From Eubacterium maltosivorans (lineage in GTDB: Bacteria > Bacillota > Clostridia > Eubacteriales > Eubacteriaceae): a DNA stretch of 64,000 nucleotides. The translations under genes and the position numbers were made by a program. The notes under the pieces were generated by a model that worked only from the letters and a program-made list of their open reading frames with translations, was not told where the DNA came from and did no database searches. Location of the stretch: positions 3,832,349 through 3,896,348 of the forward strand of contig NZ_CP029487.1 in assembly GCF_002441855.2 (NCBI RefSeq). Reading direction: 5' to 3'. Below are positions 9,561-16,770 of this stretch, in pieces (position 1 is the first letter of the stretch; every line of letters starts with the position of its first letter).

Positions 9561-11285
9561 CTATTTTTTGAAAAAACGGGAGCGGAGGGCCGGATTCAGC
9601 CAGAGGACCGCGCCGGCAAAAAACAGGAAAATGAACAGCAGACCTAAGGCAGGCCAGATGGTGTGAGCCGCGGCACCCGACGGGGGAGTGTCTTGTCCTT
9701 CGTGAGAATCGCCTGCGCCACCCTCAGAGGAGGGCGTGTTTTTTTGAAGCTTGTCAGCGGCATTTTTGGCGAGCGGAGAGTCATTTTTATTGTCCAGGGC
9801 CAGAAAAAATTCCGCCGCATTAACGGCAGGGTTATTGAACGGAAGATATCCGAGCATATTCTCAAAGATATTGCCGCCGGGATCCCGGCTCACTTCATTT
9901 CTTCCGCCGCCACCCCGGCTGCCGTCAATATCCTCATATTTCTCGCCGGTGAGGGGCAGAGATTCAAAGGAGCTGGCGACTGTGTTGGAGTAGCCCGCGT
10001 AAGCAGAGCCTGTAATCTTTAACCGATACAGGGCTGTGCCAGACTCTTTCAGGATATCCTCGTAAACGGCATTACCCGCGTCATTCAGGCTGTAGGCCTT
10101 GGTGATATCCTGGCTGATCCAGCTGCTGCCGCCATCAACCGACTTTTGCAGCTTTACAGAGGAGGCGCCAGCGGGCGGGGTAAAGCTAAAGGTGAGCCTG
10201 CACATCTTGACATCGGGCGTGTCAGTGACACTCAGGTCGTCGATGGGCGTGGCTGTTTTAAAGGAAATGGCCGCTGCAGGCGTCGGGGCGCCGTCGGTGA
10301 GGATATCCCCACGGACTTCCAAGGTGCCGGTGAGCGTAAAGGGCTCGTTTTTTTCAAGACCAGCGTCGTAGGCGGCTCGATCCCAGGTGACAGCCAGCGA
10401 GACATAGCAGGTATCGTCTGGATCCTTACTGTTCGCGATATTTACGGTCATGTAGTCCGGCAGCCCGCTCTCCTCATAGTCAGTGAAGGGCGGAAGAACA
10501 AAATGCAGCTCGTCGATTCCGGTGATGATCCATTGAGTCTCGTCGTACGAAAACTGAGGCGCCTCAGGAGTGAGCCGGCACAGTGTTCCCGTAACCCTGC
10601 CATTTTGTGAAGTGACAGAAACGGCGCCTGAGCCTTTGGCTGTGACCCTGCAATTCGTCATGGAAATATCCGAAACCGACGAAATACCAATGCTGTGGGC
10701 ACCGTCAGCGGTGATGAACAGGTTGACCAATTCCAGTGGATCGGGCTGTTCGCAGACAATGCCGCGCGCGTTTTCGCCGTAAGCGGCAATGGTGGCCGGT
10801 GCACTCAGCGTGCCGCCGATATTAATGGACCAGCTTGTGGGATCACCGCCCTCATAAAAGAGCGCGGTGCCACTTTCGGCTGTAATGCTGCACGCTTCAA
10901 GGATGAGGACGCCCATGGGCGATGTGCGGATCAGTCCTTCTGCGCCGCCCTCTCCTGTAATGGTGATATTGGAGCCGATGAGCTCAAGCAGAGCGGTATC
11001 CTTAACGTAAATGTGGTAGGGTCCGGCGTCGATGGCGATGGGCGCCCCGGGCCTATAGATGCTCAGGGAGCGCGTAATGACAAGATCTTCTGTCAGGATA
11101 TAAGTACCGCCGGTATCCTGGTTTTCATCCACCCATACCTGGAAAGCTTCGCAGCTGGGCGATTCCTCCGCGGGCGCTGTGGCAGGGCCTGTGATCATTG
11201 CGCTGGCCCTGGCCGGCATGGCTGCTGAAACCAGAAGAAGGATCATAAACAAAAATAAGTATTTTATTGAACAAATCGCTGACAT
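9561..11285 (-). CDS. Secreted, C-terminally membrane-anchored beta-helix-like protein
   Basis: The 574-residue protein starts with a signal peptide (SIKYLFLFMILLLVSAAMPARASA). Its N-terminal half has short repeating strand-turn units (residues about 80-260) like pectate-lyase-type parallel beta-helices, followed by Ig-like or fibronectin-like segments. A Gly/Asp-rich linker, one hydrophobic helix near residues 545-565 and a basic RSRFFKK tail end it, so it should sit outside the cell fixed to the membrane. The start at 11285 is supported by AAGGAG. The gene diverges from the histidine kinase with 38 bases between starts, which suggests shared control. No enzymatic motif was recognised. Confidence 0.7.
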   Translation of the reverse strand: MSAICSIKYLFLFMILLLVSAAMPARASAMITGPATAPAEESPSCEAFQVWVDENQDTGGTYILTEDLVITRSLSIYRPGAPIAIDAGPYHIYVKDTALLELIGSNITITGEGGAEGLIRTSPMGVLILEACSITAESGTALFYEGGDPTSWSINIGGTLSAPATIAAYGENARGIVCEQPDPLELVNLFITADGAHSIGISSVSDISMTNCRVTAKGSGAVSVTSQNGRVTGTLCRLTPEAPQFSYDETQWIITGIDELHFVLPPFTDYEESGLPDYMTVNIANSKDPDDTCYVSLAVTWDRAAYDAGLEKNEPFTLTGTLEVRGDILTDGAPTPAAAISFKTATPIDDLSVTDTPDVKMCRLTFSFTPPAGASSVKLQKSVDGGSSWISQDITKAYSLNDAGNAVYEDILKESGTALYRLKITGSAYAGYSNTVASSFESLPLTGEKYEDIDGSRGGGGRNEVSRDPGGNIFENMLGYLPFNNPAVNAAEFFLALDNKNDSPLAKNAADKLQKNTPSSEGGAGDSHEGQDTPPSGAAAHTIWPALGLLFIFLFFAGAVLWLNPALRSRFFKK

Positions 11286-11323
11286 ACGGTTCTCCTTACA
11301 AATAATCGAAATGGAATGATGAA

Positions 11324-13336
11324 ATGGAAAAGAAGATAAGTGCTATTACAATTGGGCTGGTTATTTTAATCCTTTTCGCTGCGCTGTGTCTGGCGCTGAT
11401 ACAGTGGCTTTACCAGGTGGATAATAAATATACCCAGACAGCGCCGCAGGCGGAAAATGGCATTCTGACACTGACAGCAGATGCTTTTTCTAAAGATAAG
11501 CTTTTCTGCCTGGTGGACGGATGGGCCTTTTACAAGGGAAAACACCTGAATCCAGAGGACTTTGCCGGTGATGGGTCTGATGAGCCTGAGCCGTCGGAAT
11601 ACGTTTATATTGGGCAGCATCCTGATTTTTCCATGGGTGTACGTGGGAGCTCTCCTTATGGAACCTGTGCCTACCGCCTGAAAATAATAAATGAGGGCGA
11701 ACCTGTTATTTTGAGTATGGCCCTTCAGGAGATCTTTTCGAGTGCGGATATCTGGGTGAATGGCGAGAAGGTAGAAGCCCTGGGAAATACAGATCCCCAG
11801 CAGTATGAGCCCTATATTAAAAACACAGTTATCAGCTTTGAGGCAGGGGCAGAGACCGACATTCTCATCAACACTGCCAATTTCAGCCATTATTACAGTG
11901 GAATCTACTATCCGCCAGTATTGGGAGAGGCGCCGGAAATCAGCCATCTGATTTTTGTGAATCAGCTGTTCTATGCGCTTTTGTGTATTGCCAGCCTGGT
12001 CATCGCCATTTTTACACTGGTGGTCTGGATGTCTCCGGGAAAGGACAGGATTTTTTTCTACTATGGTCTTATGACGCTGTCCTTTGGACTGCATATGGCC
12101 TATCAGCCGCTGCGCTGGCTGGGGATTCCCTTGACCGAATCGCTTTATGCGCTGGAGGACTGCACCAGTTATATCATGCTTTTATGCGTCATTGCTATCA
12201 GCAGTATTATATCACAGGTGAACCAGAAAAGCATCTATCGGGCGTTCATTTTGCCGCTGGCTGCCACGATGTGCGTGGTTTCGGTGGTGGTGCCGCTTCT
12301 GGTGCTGCCGGGTGCGCCCTGGCTCATCCATGCCTATGGCGGCTTCCTGGATTTTTATCAGCTTCTGGCTTTTGTTTACCTGATGACTGCTGCGGTTCTG
12401 GCGCTTAAAAGGAGAGAGGTCAAGGCTTATTTTCTCATGGCCGCCAATGCGGTGTTTGGCATCAGCCTGCTGGTACAGGTTACCAGCAGCAATGCCTTTG
12501 AGCCCATTTACACTGGCTGGCAGAGCGAGTACTGCAGCTTTATCCTGGTGTTGATCTTCGGCGGAATGATGGTGTTTTATTACCGGCAGGTTTTAAGTGA
12601 AAACAAACGGCTCACGGCGCATCTTGAGGAGGAGGTGGCCGTGCGTACCAGGGAGCTGACAACTCTGATGAACGAGCGTAAAAAATTTCTCTCTGATCTG
12701 GCCCACGATCTCAAAGCTCCGATAACGGCCATTCAGGGTTTCATTGAGCTGGTGAAGTATGGCAATGTGCAGGTGGACGACGAGGTCCAGCGCTATCTGG
12801 AGATCATTAATCAAAAATCAAACGAGGTACAGACAAAGGTGCGAAGTCTTCAGGAGTTTACCAGCCAGGACGAGGCGGTTATGAAAAAGGAGAAAATGGA
12901 TCTTGGCAGACTGCTGGATGATTTTTATGAAAACAACCGGCCAGACGCAGAGGCAAGCGGCATAAGCTTCAGCATGATTAAGCCTGGAAAGCCCATTGAA
13001 ATAATGGGAAACCCAGAGCTTATCTACCGTGTGTTTGAGAACCTGTTCTACAACGCAATGGGCTTCACGCCCATAAATGGCAGGATCGTGGTCGAGGTCA
13101 AACAGGAGGCAGATTGGGTGGTGATCCGGTTTTCCGATAACGGCGCAGGTATACCGCCGGATGTTCTGCCAAAAATCTTCGACCGGTTTTACACCACACG
13201 CGGCGGGAACAGCGATTCACAGGGGCTTGGGCTTTTCATCGTCCGCTATACCATCAAGGCCCACGGCGGCACCATCGACGCTGCGTCAGAGATGGGGGCA
13301 GGAACTGTTTTTACGATCCGGCTTAAAACCCTTTAA
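11324..13336 (+). CDS. Sensor histidine kinase with 7TM-DISM-type sensor module
   Basis: The 670-residue protein contains an N-terminal membrane anchor, an extracellular beta-rich domain (about 35-200, resembling the 7TMR-DISM extracellular domain), seven hydrophobic helices (about 210-420), a coiled coil, a HisKA domain with His461 in DLAHDLKAP, and an HATPase domain. Its nucleotide boxes include FSDNGAGIP, a DRFYTT segment and GLGLFIV. Such kinases sense extracellular, often carbohydrate-like, ligands. It probably phosphorylates the regulator at 8847, which shares strand and neighbourhood but not transcript. It diverges from a secreted protein gene and is followed by another secreted protein gene, consistent with control of a cell-surface function. 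Confidence 0.9.
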   Translation: MEKKISAITIGLVILILFAALCLALIQWLYQVDNKYTQTAPQAENGILTLTADAFSKDKLFCLVDGWAFYKGKHLNPEDFAGDGSDEPEPSEYVYIGQHPDFSMGVRGSSPYGTCAYRLKIINEGEPVILSMALQEIFSSADIWVNGEKVEALGNTDPQQYEPYIKNTVISFEAGAETDILINTANFSHYYSGIYYPPVLGEAPEISHLIFVNQLFYALLCIASLVIAIFTLVVWMSPGKDRIFFYYGLMTLSFGLHMAYQPLRWLGIPLTESLYALEDCTSYIMLLCVIAISSIISQVNQKSIYRAFILPLAATMCVVSVVVPLLVLPGAPWLIHAYGGFLDFYQLLAFVYLMTAAVLALKRREVKAYFLMAANAVFGISLLVQVTSSNAFEPIYTGWQSEYCSFILVLIFGGMMVFYYRQVLSENKRLTAHLEEEVAVRTRELTTLMNERKKFLSDLAHDLKAPITAIQGFIELVKYGNVQVDDEVQRYLEIINQKSNEVQTKVRSLQEFTSQDEAVMKKEKMDLGRLLDDFYENNRPDAEASGISFSMIKPGKPIEIMGNPELIYRVFENLFYNAMGFTPINGRIVVEVKQEADWVVIRFSDNGAGIPPDVLPKIFDRFYTTRGGNSDSQGLGLFIVRYTIKAHGGTIDAASEMGAGTVFTIRLKTL

Positions 13337-13436
13337 ACATGAGTGTGCTCATAAAATGTGTCAGTAAGACCGAAAATGTTAAAAAATATGTGAAACAGGG
13401 GAGAGTCTTAAACGACTTTTCAAAAAAACAGGCTTG

Positions 13437-13445
13437 TGGTATAAT
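13437..13445 (+). promoter_or_regulatory. Extended -10 promoter
   Basis: TGGTATAAT lies 38 bases before the next start codon. The same TGTGGTATAAT string recurs in front of the gene at 16114. Confidence 0.55.
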
Positions 13446-13483
13446 GACTAAGAATTTTAAAAAGGAAAAAGATAGGAGGAGCA

Positions 13484-14386
13484 ATGAACAGTATTAAGAA
13501 GATGTTATTTGTCTTGACTGGCTTACTGGTATTCGTTTGCCTCCCTGTTTTGGCAGAAGAGACGACGCCAAAGCAAACGACCTTGACAACAGAGCCGTCG
13601 ACGACGGTTGAATCTCAGACGACACCCTCTGCAAAGGAACCGCTGGCAACGCCGGACGAGGCCGTGACAGTGAGCCCGGAGACAGAGGTGCAGGAGGAAA
13701 ATACCGAAGCGGTGACACCTGAGCAGGCAGAGGATGAAACGCCAGCGCCAGAAACCACGCCACGGCAGCCAGAGGGCGAAGCAGCAGACCCGGAAATACC
13801 AGAAAATCTGGCGGAAGTCTTTGTGGATTCCAACGCCCTGAACAGCACTATCAGCATTGAGCTGGACGGTGAGATTGTCAGCGGCCCTGGCAATAAGGTG
13901 CTGGCAGTGATACCGGCAGGCGCGCGCTTCCGCGTGATCACAGAGCCAGCAGAGGGCAGCGAGCGTATGGCAGTCAACATGATGGTCAAAACCAAGGATG
14001 GCACGGTAGCGCCCATCGAACCTTTAAACGATGAGGACAACGCCCAGGACTACCAGATGCCCGAGAACGCTGAAGGCGTTTCAGGCGCTGTTTTCTTTGG
14101 CAACAGCGAAGAAAACACCAGCGATGAGGCCCAGAGCTTTACCGCGTCGGCCGCATCCGATAATGTCAACAAGCAGACCATTGTAAACAGTGAGGAAAAG
14201 CTGGAAACTGCGGCAGATACCGCTCAGACAGCGGATAATGAGACCGGAGAAGCACAGCCGGAGATCTCGGAGATTTCTGAAGCACCGTCCACCGGCATCG
14301 AGGATCATATTGATTTCATCCCGCTGTTTTTATGCACATTGATGATTGCAGGCGTGACCCTGTGGTCCAGAAGTGCTTTAAATTAA
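13484..14386 (+). CDS. Secreted Thr/Glu/Pro-rich protein with C-terminal membrane anchor
   Basis: The 300-residue protein has a signal peptide ending near VLA-EE (about residue 25), a low-complexity Thr/Glu/Pro/Ala stalk (26-105), a folded middle (about 110-190), a second acidic low-complexity region, and a last hydrophobic helix (about 275-296) with no LPXTG motif. It is probably a membrane-tethered surface protein. AGGAGG precedes the ATG. Its architecture resembles the protein at 9561-11285, which suggests that both belong to the regulon of the nearby two-component genes. Function is unknown. Confidence 0.7.
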   Translation: MNSIKKMLFVLTGLLVFVCLPVLAEETTPKQTTLTTEPSTTVESQTTPSAKEPLATPDEAVTVSPETEVQEENTEAVTPEQAEDETPAPETTPRQPEGEAADPEIPENLAEVFVDSNALNSTISIELDGEIVSGPGNKVLAVIPAGARFRVITEPAEGSERMAVNMMVKTKDGTVAPIEPLNDEDNAQDYQMPENAEGVSGAVFFGNSEENTSDEAQSFTASAASDNVNKQTIVNSEEKLETAADTAQTADNETGEAQPEISEISEAPSTGIEDHIDFIPLFLCTLMIAGVTLWSRSALN

Positions 14387-14394
14387 AAATTCTT

Positions 14395-14430
14395 AAGGCC
14401 GAATCCATCCGGGATTCGGCCTTTTGCTTT
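14395..14430 (+). terminator. Rho-independent terminator
   Basis: AAGGCCGAATCC / GGATTCGGCCTT, a 12-bp stem with a 5-nt loop, is followed by T residues just after the secreted protein gene. Confidence 0.9.
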
Positions 14431-14468
14431 AGTGTATTAAAAAAAAACCAAGGATTATCAAAAAAATA

Positions 14469-14497
14469 TTGTCTAATGTATACATTAATATTATAAT
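14469..14497 (+). promoter_or_regulatory. Promoter of glutamate dehydrogenase with an operator-like palindrome in the spacer
   Basis: TTGTCT - 17 bp - TATAAT. The spacer contains the perfect 14-bp palindrome TAATGTATACATTA (14474-14487), which could be a repressor operator. Confidence 0.7.
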
Positions 14498-14548
14498 ATT
14501 TACCAAGGAAGCAACAACTTAATATAATACGTAGGAGGAACACGTAAA

Positions 14549-15799
14549 ATGATGAGTGAATTTGAAATGTACCGACAGCAGTTGCGCAACGCGATTGATG
14601 AAATGGAACTGGATAATAAGGAAGCCGTATACGATCTTTTGAGCGAGGTTAACCGCTTTTATGAAGTATCTTTCCCAGTCCAGATGGACGATGGGACCAA
14701 GAAAGTTTTCAAGGGCTACCGTTCACAGCATAATTCCGCACTTGGACCAACAAAAGGTGGCTTAAGATTCCATCCAGGCGTGGACGAAGGCGAAGTAAAG
14801 GCATTATCTGCATGGATGTCAATGAAGTGTGCTGTAGCCGGTATCCCTTATGGCGGCGGTAAAGGCGGTATCACCGTTGATCCTAAAAAGCTCTCTGAAC
14901 GTGAGCTCGAAAACCTGACAAGAGGCTTTGTGAAAGCGATGCATCCGGCATTTGGTGAAAAGTTTGATATTCCGGCTCCGGACGTTAACACAAACGGCCA
15001 GATCATGTCCTGGATGATTGATGAATACAACGCCATTACCAGAAGCCAGAACATCGGCGTATTCACTGGCAAACCACTGGAGCTGGGCGGCTCTCTGGGC
15101 AGAACTGAAGCCACCGGCTACGGCGTAGGCTTTACCGTACGTGAGGCGGCTGCTAAAATTGGTCTGGACCTGAAAGGTGCGCGTGTTGTGCTTCAGGGCT
15201 TTGGCAATGTCGGAAGCTTTGCGGCAGAATGGCTTTATAAACAAGGATGCAAGATCATCGCCATTGCCAATAGCCGTAATGGTCTTTACGACGCAGAAGG
15301 CATGAACATTCCGGCCTTAATGAAATACTATGAAGAAAATGGCAATGACCTGGCCGGATATCCGGATGCAAAGCCATTTGATAAAGACGAAATTTTCTCA
15401 ATCGAATGTGATATCCTCTTGCCATGTGGTCTGGGCGGAGCCATCACCAAAGACAACGCAAATAAAATCAACACAAAGATCATCAGCGAAGGCGCCAACG
15501 GACCGTTAACACCAGAAGCCGATGAGATTTTAATTAAAAAAGGCGTATTTATTGTGCCAGATATCCTGGCAAACAGCGGCGGGGTTACCGTATCTTACTT
15601 TGAATGGGTTCAGAACCTTCAGGGCTATTACTGGAGCAAGGAAGAAGTTTTTGAAAAAGAAGAAGACTTGATCGTTAAAGCCTTTAACGGCGTATACGAT
15701 GTGTTTGTCAATGAAAAAGCCTCCAATATGCGTACAGCAGCGTTCAATTACGCGATAAAGAAGATTGCAAAGGCTATGAAGCTTAAGGGCTGGTACTAA
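14549..15799 (+). CDS. gdhA: Glutamate dehydrogenase
   Basis: The 416-residue enzyme interconverts glutamate and 2-oxoglutarate plus ammonia. It has the dimerisation/substrate domain (GPTKGGLRFHPGV, then MSMKCAVAGIPYGGGKGG with the catalytic lysine) and the Rossmann domain (VVLQGFGNVGSFAA). Length matches the hexameric bacterial class. NAD or NADP preference cannot be settled by eye. AGGAGG lies 10 bases before the ATG; the second ATG is a close alternative. It is monocistronic, with its own promoter and a structured terminator region. Confidence 0.97.
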   Translation: MMSEFEMYRQQLRNAIDEMELDNKEAVYDLLSEVNRFYEVSFPVQMDDGTKKVFKGYRSQHNSALGPTKGGLRFHPGVDEGEVKALSAWMSMKCAVAGIPYGGGKGGITVDPKKLSERELENLTRGFVKAMHPAFGEKFDIPAPDVNTNGQIMSWMIDEYNAITRSQNIGVFTGKPLELGGSLGRTEATGYGVGFTVREAAAKIGLDLKGARVVLQGFGNVGSFAAEWLYKQGCKIIAIANSRNGLYDAEGMNIPALMKYYEENGNDLAGYPDAKPFDKDEIFSIECDILLPCGLGGAITKDNANKINTKIISEGANGPLTPEADEILIKKGVFIVPDILANSGGVTVSYFEWVQNLQGYYWSKEEVFEKEEDLIVKAFNGVYDVFVNEKASNMRTAAFNYAIKKIAKAMKLKGWY

Positions 15800-15810
15800 T
15801 TCTGGCGTCA

Positions 15811-15917
15811 AAAACGCCCGGACTGCTGTGTTGCCGTGTATTCTGAGCTCGGTCACATATTAGAAATATGTTCCCTCGCGCAGAACGCACAGCGCCTTGC
15901 ATTTCGGGCGTTTTTTT
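15811..15917 (+). terminator. Large structured 3' region ending in a terminator
   Basis: AAAACGCCCG (15811-15820) pairs with CGGGCGTTTT (15905-15914) and is followed by T residues. Nested inside are GCTGTG/CACAGC and ACATAT/ATATGT helices. This gives a branched structure of about 107 nt, larger than an ordinary terminator. A palindromic mobile element or a small RNA are alternatives. Confidence 0.5.
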
Positions 15918-15988
15918 AGCCAGAACGGAAAGATACTATATGTAGTGCCTGAACACTAAAAAAATGGAATAAAACAACAAGACAATGT

Positions 15989-16020
15989 GGTATACGCCGT
16001 TTCGGCGTATACCGTTTTTT
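15989..16020 (+). repeat. Dispersed GGTATACG palindrome, copy 2 (terminator-like)
   Basis: An 11-bp stem GGTATACGCCG with a TTT loop is followed by GTTTTTT. It is the closest relative of copy 1 at 1059. It lies before, not in, the coding region at 16114. Confidence 0.8.
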
Positions 16021-16113
16021 CTATTTTTTTCTATTGAAGGACAGATATTGCCATTAACTGGAGTGAACGGACTGTGGTATAATAATAAAAACGAGAGAAA
16101 GCAGGTTTTGGGG

Positions 16114-16401
16114 ATGGCAGAAATTAATATTTATGAAACGACACTCAATCATAACGGTGAGCAGGGAATCATTGATTTTGATGTGCTTCTGAAGGCTTTC
16201 CAAAATGCCGGGATCACCATTAATGTGTTTAATATCTGGGATAATCCGAGCTTGATGACAGAAATCCGTCCGGTGGAGCAGGTACTGCTGCAGGAGGGCG
16301 TTGAGGCAATGCCCATTACCGTCGTTGGCGGCGAGATCTGGAAAAAGGGCGCCTATCCGGATTATAATGAGCTCATGATGTGGAGCGCTAAAACAGAGTA
16401 A
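16114..16401 (+). CDS. ArsD-like small protein lacking the metal-binding cysteines
   Basis: The 95-residue protein has the thioredoxin-like layout of ArsD arsenic metallochaperones, most clearly in the C-terminal half (EGVEAMPITVVGGEIWKKG followed by YPDYNEL). The whole protein has no cysteine, whereas ArsD binds As(III) through N-terminal Cys residues, so it is not expected to act as an arsenite carrier. No arsA, arsB or arsR is nearby. An extended -10 (TGGTATAAT, 16075-16083) lies 31 bases upstream. A longer frame from 15985 would run through the palindromic repeat and is rejected as the start. Confidence 0.65.
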   Translation: MAEINIYETTLNHNGEQGIIDFDVLLKAFQNAGITINVFNIWDNPSLMTEIRPVEQVLLQEGVEAMPITVVGGEIWKKGAYPDYNELMMWSAKTE

Positions 16402-16402
16402 T

Positions 16403-16446
16403 AAAAAAGCTGTATGACCTGTGTTTAAGAGGCCATGCAGCTTTTT
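16403..16446. terminator. Bidirectional terminator
   Basis: AAAAAGCTG pairs with CAGCTTTTT around an imperfect inner stem. T tracts occur on both strands between convergent genes. Confidence 0.8.
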
Positions 16447-16451
16447 CTTTT

Positions 16452-16682
16452 CTAAACCTCGTAGGGAATGCCAGCGAATACCTCCTGCATTTCCTCGGGT
16501 TCTGCGTTATAGATTTTTAGGATGAGCCCGTTGACCAGTGTGATGATTTCCTGAGAATCCACAGTGCCGTCGTTGGCAGGCTTGGCGGCGTAAAGCGCGC
16601 AGAGCATCTCGTTTCGGGTCGTTCCTGTAATGCCGCTGAACAGACTGTTCAGGACTCTTTTTTCCTGTTCGTTTAATTTCAT
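16452..16682 (-). CDS. Small acidic protein of unknown function
   Basis: The 76-residue soluble protein is predicted largely helical. A ribosome site (AAGGGG) lies 8 bases before the ATG, and it sits between two terminated units, so it is likely real. No domain was recognised and no cysteine cluster or membrane helix is present. Confidence 0.6.
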   Translation of the reverse strand: MKLNEQEKRVLNSLFSGITGTTRNEMLCALYAAKPANDGTVDSQEIITLVNGLILKIYNAEPEEMQEVFAGIPYEV

Positions 16683-16770
16683 ATTTTTATCCCCTTGATT
16701 TCTGGTTTTAGACTATTATAACAATTATCCCGCGACAATCAAGAGATTATCTGGCGGGATAAGAAGAATA

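Noticed and set aside
9663-11228. Several plus-strand frames of 80-177 codons across 9.7-11.2 kb
   Set aside because: All lie opposite the secreted protein gene at 9561-11285, which has a signal peptide and a ribosome site. None has either.
9561-11285. LPLTG pentapeptide in the minus-strand surface protein as a sortase signal
   Set aside because: It is far from the C-terminus and is not followed by a hydrophobic segment and basic tail, so it is coincidental.
15985-16113. Upstream extension of the ArsD-like protein
   Set aside because: It would translate through the terminator-like palindrome and the promoter. The ATG at 16114 matches the family N-terminus.
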